Under the pieces are notes generated by a model, which did not search any database, was not told where the DNA came from, and worked only from the letters and a program-made list of their open reading frames with translations. The position numbers and the translations under genes were made by a program. This document shows positions 27,329 through 36,019 of a stretch of 64,000 nucleotides of DNA, piece after piece. The stretch's first letter is position 1. Each line of letters begins with the position of its first letter. This DNA is from Bordetella parapertussis. GTDB lineage: Bacteria > Bacteroidota > Bacteroidia > Chitinophagales > Chitinophagaceae. The stretch is from contig CALQJX020000005.1 in assembly GCA_943331005.2 (NCBI GenBank), positions 1 to 64,000 on the forward strand. Direction: 5' to 3'.

Positions 27329-27679
27329 ATGCAATTAAGTACAGAAACATTAATGCTGCAGGCTGCAGCCCCGGGTGGTGGATTGATGCCTTTCTTTTTT
27401 ATAGGCATGATCATCGTGATGTATTTCTTCATGATCCGTCCACAGGCTAAAAAAGCAAAAGAGCAGAAAAAATTTGCCGATAGCATGAACGCCGGCGAAA
27501 AAATAGTGACCATTGCCGGTATACACGGTACTATTACCCGTGCCAACGATGATGGTACTCTGCAGATCGAGATCAGCCGCAACACTTTCATGACCATCGA
27601 GCGCTCTGCCGTTTCTATGGACATGACGCAGGCTGCCCGCAAGAAGGCTGCTCCTGCTACAGAAGTAGCTGCAAAATAA
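27329..27679 (+). CDS. yajC: preprotein translocase subunit YajC
   Basis: A 116-residue inner-membrane protein. A single transmembrane helix (about 17-40, LMPFFFIGMIIVMYFFMIRPQ) ends in the family motif MIRPQAKKAKEQ. A small cytoplasmic beta domain (GEKIVTIAGIHGTITR...) follows. YajC associates with SecDF and the SecYEG translocon and assists protein export. Adjacent nusB, DUF1573 and coaE genes form a probable operon (31 and 21 bp gaps). The start ATG fits the usual short N terminus. Confidence 0.95.
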   Translation: MQLSTETLMLQAAAPGGGLMPFFFIGMIIVMYFFMIRPQAKKAKEQKKFADSMNAGEKIVTIAGIHGTITRANDDGTLQIEISRNTFMTIERSAVSMDMTQAARKKAAPATEVAAK

Positions 27680-27700
27680 TTCATCTAAACATTCTGCCCG

Positions 27701-28282
27701 ATGCTTAAAGTAGGTATTACAGGTGGCATTGGTTCTGGTAAGTCTATTGTATGCCGGGTGTTCTCCACACTCGGCATACCTGTGTTTAATGCCGACGATG
27801 CCGCCCGTCACCTCATGGATACCGATGCCGCTCTGCGGCAAAGTATCATAGACCTGCTCGGTGCAGAAGCCTACAATGGCACTACTCCCAACCGCGATCT
27901 TATAGCCGCAAAGGTCTTTCACGACCCAGCTTTACTGCAGGGGCTCAATGCATTGGTTCACCCGGCTACTATTGCCTATGCCCGCCGCTGGATGGAGGCG
28001 CAGACTGCTCCCTACATCATTAAAGAAGCCGCCATATTCTTCGAGAGCGGCACCCACGCCGATATGGATGTAATGATAGGGGTCTCTGCCCCCGAGGAAC
28101 TGCGCATAGAAAGGGCCATGAAGCGTGGCAGCGTTCCCCGCGAGAAGGTGCTTGCCGTTATTGCCCGCCAGATGCCCGATGAGGAGAAGATGCGTCGCTG
28201 CAACCATGTCATTACCAACAACGATGTTCTGCCTGTTCTGCCACAGGTATTACAGCTGCATCAGTTATTGCTGCAACAATAG
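27701..28282 (+). CDS. coaE: dephospho-CoA kinase
   Basis: A 193-residue enzyme for the last step of coenzyme A synthesis, phosphorylating the 3'-hydroxyl of dephospho-CoA with ATP. The P-loop GGIGSGKS is at 8-15. FNADDAARHLMD supplies the catalytic and CoA-binding aspartates, and RIERAMKRGSVPREKVLAVIARQMPDEEK is the CoA-binding lid region described in the family (only its beginning and end are needed to recognise it). Typical length. Last gene of the run that begins with nusB. Confidence 0.96.
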   Translation: MLKVGITGGIGSGKSIVCRVFSTLGIPVFNADDAARHLMDTDAALRQSIIDLLGAEAYNGTTPNRDLIAAKVFHDPALLQGLNALVHPATIAYARRWMEAQTAPYIIKEAAIFFESGTHADMDVMIGVSAPEELRIERAMKRGSVPREKVLAVIARQMPDEEKMRRCNHVITNNDVLPVLPQVLQLHQLLLQQ

Positions 28283-28319
28283 TCCCGGTAGTTTCCTTCT
28301 GTATTTTCCTTTAGTGACA

Positions 28320-28335
28320 TTTACATATTTGTAAA
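28320..28335. promoter_or_regulatory. palindrome TTTACA-N4-TGTAAA
   Basis: A perfect 6+6 bp dyad in the 164-bp gap between coaE and the barrel gene, 112 bp before its ATG. Possible operator; no known regulator is implied. Confidence 0.3.
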
Positions 28336-28446
28336 ATAATGTTAATTGTAGCCGTGTCTCGCTTTTTAGCGGTCACAGCAATGCTGTAATCTGATATTTT
28401 GTTGTTTTTTTATGTTTCGCGAAACCACACACCGCTCTATCTGTCT

Positions 28447-31239
28447 ATGAATCGTTTACTACTCGCTGTTCTTTTTTTCCTGCTGGCATGGCAAAATGCA
28501 GCCGCGCAGTCATACCGCATAAAGGGCTCTGTTACAGATACCCTCATCAATACACCCCTCTATCTGTCCTCGGTGGTGCTCTTGCGCACTACCGATACCG
28601 TCATTGAGAGCTATACCCGTGCCGACGACAATGGTATCTTTCAGCTGCAGGTCTCCAAACAGGGCAAGTATATACTACAGGTTTCCAGACCCGGCTATGC
28701 CGACTATACCGATGTGATCAACCTCAAAGACACCCTTACCGATCTCGGTCAGCTGGTCATGTTGTCCAAGGAGCACCTGCTCAAGGAATACGTCTTCACC
28801 CAGCAGGTGGCCGCTATCAAGATCAAGGGCGACACCACAGAATATGTGGCCGATAGCTTCAGTGTAAAGACTGGTGCCACCGTAGAGCAGTTGCTGAAGA
28901 AGCTGCCGGGTATACAGGTCGATAAGAACGGCAAGATCACCGCACAGGGCGTAGAGGTGCAGAAGGTACTGGTAGACGGCGAAGAGTTCTTCTCCGACGA
29001 CCCCAAGGTGGTAACACAGGGCTTGCAGGCCACCGTTGTCAACAAGGTACAGGTGTTCGACAAGAAAAGCGACCAGGCCGAGTTTACAGGCATCGACGAT
29101 GGCGAAAAGACACGCACCATCAATCTGCAGCTGAAGGAGAACATGAAAAAGGGCTTCTTCGGCAAGCTCGATGCCGGAGGCGGTTCCGATGGCTACTTCC
29201 AGAATCAGGCTATGATCAATGCCTTCAAGGGCAAGCGGCAGTTCTCGGTATTTGGTATAGGCTCTACTACAGACCAGGTGGGCCTGGGCTGGGATGAGAA
29301 CGATAAGTATGGTGGCAGCGCCGGCGTTACCGAGCAGGCGGGCGATGATGGCTCCTGGACCAGATATGCCATGAACTACGACGAGTTCGCGGGCTGGGAC
29401 GGCACCTATACCGGAGACGGCCTGCCCCGTGTATGGACGGGTGGGGTACATGCAGCCAACAAATGGAACGAGGACAAGCAGCACCTGTCGGGCAGTTACC
29501 GCTTTGCGCATCAGCAGGTGGAAAGTACAGGCAGCAACAGCAAGCAATACCTCCTCTCCGGCGACACCTCCCGTGTGAATACGGAGACCAGGAATCAGTT
29601 CAATGTCGGCATCAGGCACTCGCTCAGCGGCCTTTACGAACTGAAGATAGATACCAACACCAGCGTGCGCCTCATAGTAAATGCAGGTGCCAAACAAACC
29701 AACAGCGCTTCCATCTATCATACCGAAGCCTACAGCATGATAGGCGATGCCGATGGCGTACATACCATCAACGACAGGAACCTCAGGTCTGATGTGAACG
29801 AACAGTTCTGCAATACCGATTTCCTGCTGCGCAGGAAGTTCGCTAAAAAAGGCAGGTCTTTTTCCCTCAACCTCAAACAGAACTACAACGACAGCAAGGG
29901 CAACGGTATGCTGCTGGCCAAAACTTTTGCAGACTCTGCCGGCTCCGATACTACCTTCACAGACCAGAAGAAGATCAATAACAGCAATGCACTATCTTTC
30001 AACGGCAAGGCTACCTATACCGAACCACTTTCCAAGACCATCTTTCTGGAGGTGAACTATGGCCTGAATATCAACAACAGCAGCGCTACAAACAAGTCGC
30101 TGGAACCAGGCCCTACCGTAAGCGACTATACCCGGCTGAATGATACCGTCAGCAGCGACTACTCCTTCGATATTCGTACCCACCAGGGTGGCACCAGCCT
30201 CAAGTTTATTTACAAGAAGGTCAATTTCTCCTTTGGCAGCGATATATCTGATGCACGCTTTGTGCAGACCGACAGGCTGCATGGCGACACCTCCCACACC
30301 TATTCCTACCTCAATTTCTTTCCGCGTGCCTACCTCAACTACAAGATCTCCAAGCAGACCAGCTTCAATTTCTCGTATCAGGGCAGCACTCGCCAGCCTA
30401 CCATTACTCAGATACAGCCACTGAAGCAGAACACCGATCCGCTGAATATTGTTACCGGCAACCCGGGCCTCACGCAGGAGTTCACCAACAGATTCAATGT
30501 GCGGTTCAATAACTACAAGGTGCTCACCAACCGCTACATATATGCAGGCCTTACCTTCAATATGGTCGACAACGCCATCAGCACCGAGCAGTGGCTGAAC
30601 GGCCCTGTATACAATACCCGCTACATAAACGTAGACGGCAACTACTCTGCCGACTGGTATGGCGGTTACCACTTCAAGCTGAAGAAGCCGGAGGTGAACA
30701 TAGGCCTATCTTTCAATGGCGAGAACAGCATGGGGAACAACATAGTGAACGGCAGGACCAATGTGAGCAGCAACAACTCCTACAGCTTTGGGCCCAACTT
30801 CAATTACGAGAAAGAAGACCACTACGAATTTTCCTGGAATCCCGGCATTACCTACAACAACAACCGCTCTACCGTAAATGCCATGCCGGTAAACTACTGG
30901 GTGCTGGAGAATACACTCAATGCCGTAGTGCAGCTGCCTGCCGATTTCGAGGTGGGTTCTTCGGCCAACATCATGCTGCGCCAGCGCACAGAGGTCTTTA
31001 CCACCAACAACAGTATAGTGAAGTGGAACGCCGTAGTGTCTAAGAAGTTCCTGAAGAAGAAAGAACTGGAACTGAAGCTGTCCGTGTTCGATATACTGAA
31101 CCAGAACCTGGGCTATACACGTATGGCGCAGGGCAATACCATAACCCAGAACAGCTATACCACCATCCGCCGCTATGGCATGATGAGCCTCATCTGGAAT
31201 TTCAGACATACACCCGGTGTTACCGCATCCGAAGACTAA
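28447..31239 (+). CDS. outer-membrane beta-barrel protein with carboxypeptidase-regulatory domain
   Basis: A 930-residue outer-membrane protein. The signal peptide is MNRLLLAVLFFLLAWQNAAAQ. A CarboxypepD_reg-like domain (about 22-105) is followed by a plug-like segment (LLKKLPGIQVDKNGKITAQG, about 155-175, with KVLVDGEEFFSDDP) and a long barrel of the OMP_b-brl_3 type. These are TonB-receptor relatives often paired with GLPGLI proteins, and the GLPGLI gene indeed follows after 15 bp. Substrate unknown. The reading frame is open 48 bp further upstream from a TTG, but the ATG at 28447 begins the signal peptide. Confidence 0.9.
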   Translation: MNRLLLAVLFFLLAWQNAAAQSYRIKGSVTDTLINTPLYLSSVVLLRTTDTVIESYTRADDNGIFQLQVSKQGKYILQVSRPGYADYTDVINLKDTLTDLGQLVMLSKEHLLKEYVFTQQVAAIKIKGDTTEYVADSFSVKTGATVEQLLKKLPGIQVDKNGKITAQGVEVQKVLVDGEEFFSDDPKVVTQGLQATVVNKVQVFDKKSDQAEFTGIDDGEKTRTINLQLKENMKKGFFGKLDAGGGSDGYFQNQAMINAFKGKRQFSVFGIGSTTDQVGLGWDENDKYGGSAGVTEQAGDDGSWTRYAMNYDEFAGWDGTYTGDGLPRVWTGGVHAANKWNEDKQHLSGSYRFAHQQVESTGSNSKQYLLSGDTSRVNTETRNQFNVGIRHSLSGLYELKIDTNTSVRLIVNAGAKQTNSASIYHTEAYSMIGDADGVHTINDRNLRSDVNEQFCNTDFLLRRKFAKKGRSFSLNLKQNYNDSKGNGMLLAKTFADSAGSDTTFTDQKKINNSNALSFNGKATYTEPLSKTIFLEVNYGLNINNSSATNKSLEPGPTVSDYTRLNDTVSSDYSFDIRTHQGGTSLKFIYKKVNFSFGSDISDARFVQTDRLHGDTSHTYSYLNFFPRAYLNYKISKQTSFNFSYQGSTRQPTITQIQPLKQNTDPLNIVTGNPGLTQEFTNRFNVRFNNYKVLTNRYIYAGLTFNMVDNAISTEQWLNGPVYNTRYINVDGNYSADWYGGYHFKLKKPEVNIGLSFNGENSMGNNIVNGRTNVSSNNSYSFGPNFNYEKEDHYEFSWNPGITYNNNRSTVNAMPVNYWVLENTLNAVVQLPADFEVGSSANIMLRQRTEVFTTNNSIVKWNAVVSKKFLKKKELELKLSVFDILNQNLGYTRMAQGNTITQNSYTTIRRYGMMSLIWNFRHTPGVTASED

Positions 31240-31254
31240 AACCCTATAGCTGCA

Positions 31255-32004
31255 ATGAGAACGATAATAACAGGCATATTCATATTGGTGGCTATGGCAC
31301 AGACCGCCACCGCACAGTATATAATGAGTGGCAGAATAGAGTTCGAGCGGAAGGTGAATGTACACGCCCGCATGAAAGACTATGGCGATGACAACAACTC
31401 GTGGTACGAGCGCATGAAGTCGTCTACGCCCAAGTACAATATCACCTACTTCGATATGGTGTTCGACAGGAACCGTAGCCTCTACAAGCCCGGCCGCGAG
31501 GTTGAGAACCAGAGCAGGGGTTGGGGTGGCGGAGACCCTGCGGCAGACAATGTGGTCTATACCGATCTGGTGAGCAGGCGTGTAAAGGCTATAAAGCAGG
31601 TCTATGAGCAGCGGTTTGTGGTGCAGGACTCTATGCGCCGCATAGACTGGCGCCTCAAAGACGAGCTACGCACCATAGCCGGCTACAAGTGCCGCAAGGC
31701 CGTGGGTGTTATCTGCGACTCTGTTTATGTAGTTGCCTTCTATACCGATGAGATACTGGCCAATACCGGCCCCGAGATGTTTGGCAACCTGCCCGGCATG
31801 GTGCTGGAACTGGCCATACCCAGGCTGCACACCACATGGGTAGCTACCAAGGTGCAGCTGGGAACCGTGAAGGACGAAGACTTTGAGATGAGCAACAAGG
31901 GCAAGAAGGTGGTCACCTCCCGCGAGCTTTACGAGACCATACAGGCCGGCCTCAAAGACTGGGGCAAGTGGGCTGCCCGCAACATATGGCTCACCACCCT
32001 GTAG
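31255..32004 (+). CDS. GLPGLI family protein
   Basis: A 249-residue exported protein. The signal peptide ends near TATAQ (residue 21). The family-defining motif appears as NLPGMVLEL at about 180-188. The typical upstream IAGYKCRKAVG strand and the YTDEI...GPE lead-in to the motif are also present. GLPGLI proteins are restricted to Bacteroidota and commonly encoded beside outer-membrane barrel proteins, as here (15 bp after the barrel gene, probably cotranscribed). Their molecular function is not known; periplasmic or outer-membrane association with the barrel is inference. Confidence 0.9.
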   Translation: MRTIITGIFILVAMAQTATAQYIMSGRIEFERKVNVHARMKDYGDDNNSWYERMKSSTPKYNITYFDMVFDRNRSLYKPGREVENQSRGWGGGDPAADNVVYTDLVSRRVKAIKQVYEQRFVVQDSMRRIDWRLKDELRTIAGYKCRKAVGVICDSVYVVAFYTDEILANTGPEMFGNLPGMVLELAIPRLHTTWVATKVQLGTVKDEDFEMSNKGKKVVTSRELYETIQAGLKDWGKWAARNIWLTTL

Positions 32005-32065
32005 CCGGGCTGCCGCATACATAGCCTCATTGCAAAAATCAATGGGGGCATAGCTGCCGTAGGTC

Positions 32066-32073
32066 TATATTTG
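32066..32073 (+). promoter_or_regulatory. -7 element of osmC
   Basis: TATATTTG fits TANNTTTG, 19 bp before the osmC ATG. No -33 TTG at standard spacing. Confidence 0.45.
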
Positions 32074-32092
32074 CCACTGTAAAAATAACTAC

Positions 32093-32503
32093 ATGAAACG
32101 CAATGCAACTGCCGTTTGGAACGGCTCGGGTAAAGAGGGAAATGGTCAGCTGTCTACACAGAGCACCACCCTCAGTAACGCTCAGTATTCTTATAAAAGC
32201 CGCTTTGAGGAAGGTGTTGGTACCAACCCCGAAGAACTGATAGCTGCCGCGCATGCAGGCTGCTTCTCTATGAAGCTGTCTTTTGTACTGGGCGCAGCCG
32301 GGTTCACACCGGACAAGATCGAAACTTCCTGCGCTATAACGCTTGACAGTGGTGCCGTAACCACCAGCGATCTCAAAGTAACCGCTTCCGTTCCGGGTAT
32401 CACTGCAGAGCAGTTCCTGGCATGTGCAGAAGATGCTAAGGCAAACTGCCCTATCTCTAAACTGCTCAACTGCAACATCACACTCGAAGCAACACTTGCT
32501 TAA
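32093..32503 (+). CDS. osmC: OsmC-family peroxiredoxin
   Basis: A 136-residue cytoplasmic thiol peroxidase of the OsmC/Ohr family. The two redox cysteines are Cys57 (AAHAGCFSMKLS) and Cys119 (AKANCPISKLLN). NPEELIAAAHA precedes the first, as in the OsmC rather than the Ohr subgroup. It reduces organic hydroperoxides, usually with lipoylated or thiol partners. Monocistronic: it has its own -7 element and a terminator that is shared with convergent gpsA. Confidence 0.93.
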   Translation: MKRNATAVWNGSGKEGNGQLSTQSTTLSNAQYSYKSRFEEGVGTNPEELIAAAHAGCFSMKLSFVLGAAGFTPDKIETSCAITLDSGAVTTSDLKVTASVPGITAEQFLACAEDAKANCPISKLLNCNITLEATLA

Positions 32504-32527
32504 TATTATTCAGTCCTTTTACTGAAA

Positions 32528-32564
32528 GATAAAGCCCTCTTTTACGGAGGGCTTTGTCTTTTTA
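32528..32564. terminator. bidirectional terminator between osmC and gpsA
   Basis: AAAGCCCTC (32531-32539) pairs with GAGGGCTTT (32547-32555), extendable by a GAT/GTC pairing. T-rich sequence follows on the plus strand. Confidence 0.85.
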
Positions 32565-32583
32565 TGGTCTTTATGGTCTTGTA

Positions 32584-33603
32584 CTAAGACATCATTTTTT
32601 CCAGTTTCCTGAAGTGCTCTGCCGGCGATGCGCCCTCCCATAGTATATCGTAGATGATGGTGGCCATGGGTATGGCTATATTGTAGCTCCCGGCTATGTT
32701 TTGCATGCCGCGGGCGGCGTAGTAGCCCTCTGCCACCATATTCATCTCCAGCGTGGCGGCCTTTACAGAGTAGCCCTTGCCTATCATGGCACCAAAGGTG
32801 CGGTTGCGGCTGTGCAGCGAGTAGCAGGTCACCAGCAGATCGCCCAGGTAGGCGCTGGTATGGAAGTCGGGCTTCTCGTTGGATGGGTGTACCTGTGCAA
32901 AGTGCTGCTCCAGATAGCAATACATTTCGCGGTAGCAGTTGGTGGTATATACACTCAGGAAGTTGTCGCCATAGTCCAGCGAATGGGCTATACCTGCGCC
33001 TATGGCGTAGATGTTCTTCAGCACGGCGGCAAACTGTGCCCCCCATATATCGTGGTTGCAGGTGGTATTGATGTAGCTGTTGCCGAAGCAGGCTGCCACA
33101 CTTTTGGTCAGTTCATCGTTCAGGCCCGAGAACGTGAGGTAAGACAGCCTTTCAAAGGCTACTTCCTCGGCATGGCAGGGGCCGGTTATAGAGATATACT
33201 GCTCCAGCGGAAAGCCGAAGGCAGAGACCATGTAGTCGTTCAGCAGCTGGTTGGCGCCGGGCAGTATGCCCTTCAGGGCAGATATCACATTTTTTTGCTG
33301 CCACACTGCTGCAGGTACCTGTCCTATCACCTCCTGGGTGTAGGCCGATGGTACTGCTATGATCAGTGTATCGCATTGTTCCATCATCGCCATCAGGTCC
33401 TTGGTAGGCCATATGGTATCCGGCAGAAAACGGACAGAAGAAAGGTAGTGCGGATTGTGGTTCCTGTTGCGCAGGTTATTGATCGCCTCATCGTTGCGCA
33501 CCCACCAGTGTATCTTTTTACCGTTGTCGGTCAGTATCTTGGCCAGGGCGGTGCCCCAGCTGCCATTACCAATAATGCCTATTTGTCCCGTCATATCCTT
33601 CAC
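32584..33603 (-). CDS. gpsA: glycerol-3-phosphate dehydrogenase [NAD(P)+]
   Basis: A 339-residue cytoplasmic enzyme that makes sn-glycerol 3-phosphate from dihydroxyacetone phosphate for phospholipid synthesis. Rossmann motif GIIGNGSWGTALA lies near the N terminus (about 9-21). ALKGILPGANQLL and ITGPCHAEEVA match the substrate-binding region. The catalytic-lysine segment is AAVLKNIYAIGAGIAHSLDYGDN. The start could be Met1 or Met4. It is downstream of lgt on the same strand (64 bp gap), linking lipid precursor supply with lipoprotein modification. Confidence 0.95.
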   Translation of the reverse strand: MKDMTGQIGIIGNGSWGTALAKILTDNGKKIHWWVRNDEAINNLRNRNHNPHYLSSVRFLPDTIWPTKDLMAMMEQCDTLIIAVPSAYTQEVIGQVPAAVWQQKNVISALKGILPGANQLLNDYMVSAFGFPLEQYISITGPCHAEEVAFERLSYLTFSGLNDELTKSVAACFGNSYINTTCNHDIWGAQFAAVLKNIYAIGAGIAHSLDYGDNFLSVYTTNCYREMYCYLEQHFAQVHPSNEKPDFHTSAYLGDLLVTCYSLHSRNRTFGAMIGKGYSVKAATLEMNMVAEGYYAARGMQNIAGSYNIAIPMATIIYDILWEGASPAEHFRKLEKMMS

Positions 33604-33667
33604 GTAGTTCGGTGTAAAAATAACAGATAATGTATAAAGTAGGGTAGCCCGGTGATCACTGTCACCT

Positions 33668-34948
33668 TTATTGCTCTGCCGTGCCGGTTGGGGTATCGTC
33701 TTTTGCCGCAGGTTTTTCTTTGTAGAAGAAGAACAGCAGTGTACCCGTTATCATGAGCCCTACAGACAGTATCTCGGCCTGGGTGGGATGAATGAAGCCC
33801 CAGTCATACTTGTAGTTTACACGCACCAGCTCTACCAGAAAACGCTCTATGCCCGCCAGCACCAGGTAGGCGCTGAACATCTGCAGCGTGCCGCCCAGGC
33901 GCTTGCGCACTGCCCATAGCAGCCCGAAGAGCAGCACACAGATCACCGCTTCGTATACCGATGTGGGGAACACACTCACCGGCAGCACATTGCAGTACTC
34001 GCCCACGCAGCCGCTTATGGGCATGCCCTCGTGGCCCACATTGTGCGGATAGTTCATGCCATAGAGCCACTGCGGCAGCCCTGCCGGTGCCACTACGTGG
34101 GCCGATGGGGTGTTGCCTATCATATGCAGGGCAAAATCTTTATCGGCAGCGGTGGTGGCTTCACGCAGCGTACCATCGGGATTGGAGATATAGGCGGTAT
34201 TGAAGATGCCCCAGTCGCCATCGCCGGAGAAGTGGCAGCCCAGCCTGCCCAGCCCGTAGGCCAGCATAATGGCGGGAGCAGCGGCATCGCACAGGTGCGC
34301 AAATGGTATCTTGTTCTTGCGGGCAAAGTAATAGAAGGCCGCAGTAGCCATAATGAGGCCACCCAGAAACGTGAGCCCGCTCGATGAGGTGAGGCTTTCT
34401 ATAGGGTTCTTTATAAAGTCGTCCCAGGTCTCCAGTGCGTTAAATACCTTGGCCCCTACCAGGCCGGCCACTGCTGCTACCACTACTATTTCCGTTATCA
34501 GATCGTGGGGATACAGCAATATCTTGCGCATCACCGGCTCCGGCAGTTGTTCCTTTTTCTTTTCGGCATAGCGGGCATAGCCCATCAGTGCGGCACCTGC
34601 CAGCCCTGCCAGCAAGTTGCCGTGTACCGAGAACAGATACCCCATAGGATCGGGAGATACTTCGGCAAAATGGCCGAAAAGACCACCTATCTTAAAGCCA
34701 ATGAGGAAGCCTGTAAGTGCGGACAGCAGCAGATCGGTGGCAGAGGCCGGACGGCCCACTTCTACCAGGCGTATCTGCGGATGCAGCAATCCTTGTTTTT
34801 CTTTCCTTTTCAGCTCGCTGCCTATTACCCATGCCGCCCCTAGGAACGACATTGCCACCAGAAAGCCAAAGGTTTTGAACAGGCTGAGCCACTCCGGCAT
34901 CTCTGCTCCGGTAAGTGCATGGAGCAGGTATTTAAAATCGGGATACAT
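33668..34948 (-). CDS. lgt: prolipoprotein diacylglyceryl transferase (long form)
   Basis: A 426-residue multi-pass inner-membrane protein. Hydrophobic helices recur throughout. SVHGNLLAGLAGA aligns with the H-G core. GRLGCHFSGDGDWG corresponds to the Lgt signature (GR.GNF.NGE), here with Cys-His in place of Asn-Phe. ERFLVELVRVNYKY is the conserved ERFxxExxR arginine motif near the C terminus. Lgt transfers diacylglyceryl from phosphatidylglycerol to the lipobox cysteine of prolipoproteins; several such lipoproteins are encoded nearby. The protein is longer than E. coli Lgt (about 290) because of a lumenal insertion at about 265-320. The altered signature lowers certainty slightly. Confidence 0.87.
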   Translation of the reverse strand: MYPDFKYLLHALTGAEMPEWLSLFKTFGFLVAMSFLGAAWVIGSELKRKEKQGLLHPQIRLVEVGRPASATDLLLSALTGFLIGFKIGGLFGHFAEVSPDPMGYLFSVHGNLLAGLAGAALMGYARYAEKKKEQLPEPVMRKILLYPHDLITEIVVVAAVAGLVGAKVFNALETWDDFIKNPIESLTSSSGLTFLGGLIMATAAFYYFARKNKIPFAHLCDAAAPAIMLAYGLGRLGCHFSGDGDWGIFNTAYISNPDGTLREATTAADKDFALHMIGNTPSAHVVAPAGLPQWLYGMNYPHNVGHEGMPISGCVGEYCNVLPVSVFPTSVYEAVICVLLFGLLWAVRKRLGGTLQMFSAYLVLAGIERFLVELVRVNYKYDWGFIHPTQAEILSVGLMITGTLLFFFYKEKPAAKDDTPTGTAEQ

Positions 34949-34984
34949 GGGTGTAAAAGTAGGCTATTTTAAGAGAACGATTTT

Positions 34985-35129
34985 GAGAGCGGGAAAGAGA
35001 GCGAGAAGGTGAGAAAGAGTGCGGGAGCGGAGAGCGAAAGGCGAGAAAGAGTGCGGAGAGCGAAAGGCGAGAAAGAGAGCGGAGTGCGAAGAGCGAAAGG
35101 TGAGAATGAGAGCGGAGAGCGAAGAGTGT
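34985..35129. repeat. purine-rich degenerate tandem repeat
   Basis: About four imperfect copies of a 26-33 bp unit of the form GCGAGAAAGAGTGCGG-AGAGCGAAAG. The plus strand is almost purely A/G with isolated C and T. A 7-bp subunit (GAGAGCG / GAGTGCG / AAGAGCG) seems to underlie it. It occupies the gap between lgt and the HTH gene, both on the minus strand. Confidence 0.8.
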
Positions 35130-35159
35130 GCCAGCCGGTAGGGAGGCAGGTGTTGTAAT

Positions 35160-35195
35160 TATTGCTCTGTTTTATTGTTCTGTTTTATTGCTCAG
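35160..35195. repeat. short 13-bp tandem repeat
   Basis: ATTGCTCTGTTTT, ATTGTTCTGTTTT and a partial ATTGCTCAG follow each other directly, just 3' of the HTH gene on its strand. Confidence 0.6.
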
Positions 35196-35251
35196 TCGGG
35201 TGTTGATTATCAGGGGGGAAGTGTGTTTTTGGGGGTGATTGTTGCTCACTG

Positions 35252-36019
35252 CTATGCGGCGGCGGTGCGGGCTGGTGCGGGCTGGTAGAGGTGGCGTATA
35301 TGCTCGTCTTGCCGGCGGAAATCTTCGAGTAACTGGTTGTAGGGTGGTGGTGTGTGCCTGCGGGTAGCGGCATCGTCTATTTTGGCGGAAAGGGTGACGG
35401 GTGTGCGCTGTGTGGTAGTATGGGGTGTTTGACGTGTTTGCTGCGTTTGATTTGTTTGCGCTGTTTGCTGTGCCTGTTGTGCCCTTGCCTGTTCTTCGGC
35501 TTCGTAGCGAAGATCGAGCTGGTGTTCGGCTTCGGCTTCTTCGGGGGTGGGTGGTGCAGCAATATGACCGGGTACTGCGGCTGATATGGCTGCACCTGCT
35601 GCCAGGTAACTATTGACAAATGGGGTAACGGCAGCGGCAACCTCTGGTGCGGTAGCATGCAGGGAGTGCAGGAAGGTATTGAACAGTTCCATGTTCTCGC
35701 TGAGGGTGGCGCGGTTCTTTAGTTTGCTGATTGTTACGGTGAGCTTGTGGATGGTCTCGGCCTCTTTGTGGCTGAGGAGCACATCTTTGCGCTCGGGCGA
35801 AAGTAGCTGCTCGGTATAGTTTGCCAATATGTGGTAGCAGTTCTCTGCTATGGCTACGGGCATTTGGGAGGCGCATTGTTTCTGAAATTCCCAGTTGTGC
35901 TCTTTGATCCAATGATGGAGGGTGCGGCGGGGAATGCCGAGGGCATTGGCGATCTCTGTTTTGGTGAGATCTGTCTGGAGGAAGAGTTTGCGAGCTTTGG
36001 TTTGCTGTTCTACGTTCAT
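35252..36019 (-). CDS. orphan helix-turn-helix protein, terminase-small-subunit-like
   Basis: A 255-residue protein. Residues 1-45 form a helix-turn-helix (TKTEIANALGIPRRTLHHW) followed by KEHNWEFQ, the pattern of phage terminase small subunits and related YjcR-type proteins. A helical middle region (about 50-150) follows. The C-terminal third is low complexity, rich in Gln, Thr, Ala and Arg (QAQQTAQTNQTQQTRQT), and probably disordered. No portal, capsid, large terminase or integrase lies nearby, so there is no prophage here. DNA binding is supported; its target and role are unknown. A minus-strand TAATTTTA upstream (36076-36083) resembles a -7 element. Confidence 0.75.
   Translation of the reverse strand: MNVEQQTKARKLFLQTDLTKTEIANALGIPRRTLHHWIKEHNWEFQKQCASQMPVAIAENCYHILANYTEQLLSPERKDVLLSHKEAETIHKLTVTISKLKNRATLSENMELFNTFLHSLHATAPEVAAAVTPFVNSYLAAGAAISAAVPGHIAAPPTPEEAEAEHQLDLRYEAEEQARAQQAQQTAQTNQTQQTRQTPHTTTQRTPVTLSAKIDDAATRRHTPPPYNQLLEDFRRQDEHIRHLYQPAPARTAAA

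Noticed and set aside
28675..29763. 362-codon minus-strand frame inside the outer-membrane barrel gene
   Set aside because: Shadow of a highly biased coding sequence; no recognisable protein features, and the sense gene is certain.
32701..33630. 309-codon plus-strand frame opposite gpsA
   Set aside because: gpsA motifs are unambiguous; the antisense frame has unnatural Val/Gly/His-rich composition.
34985..35129. Possible CRISPR array
   Set aside because: Repeat units vary in length (26-33 bp) and sequence, with no distinct spacers and no cas genes nearby.
35252..36019. Prophage remnant, based on the terminase-like HTH
   Set aside because: No integrase, capsid, portal, lysis or tail genes nearby, and no attachment-site repeats seen.
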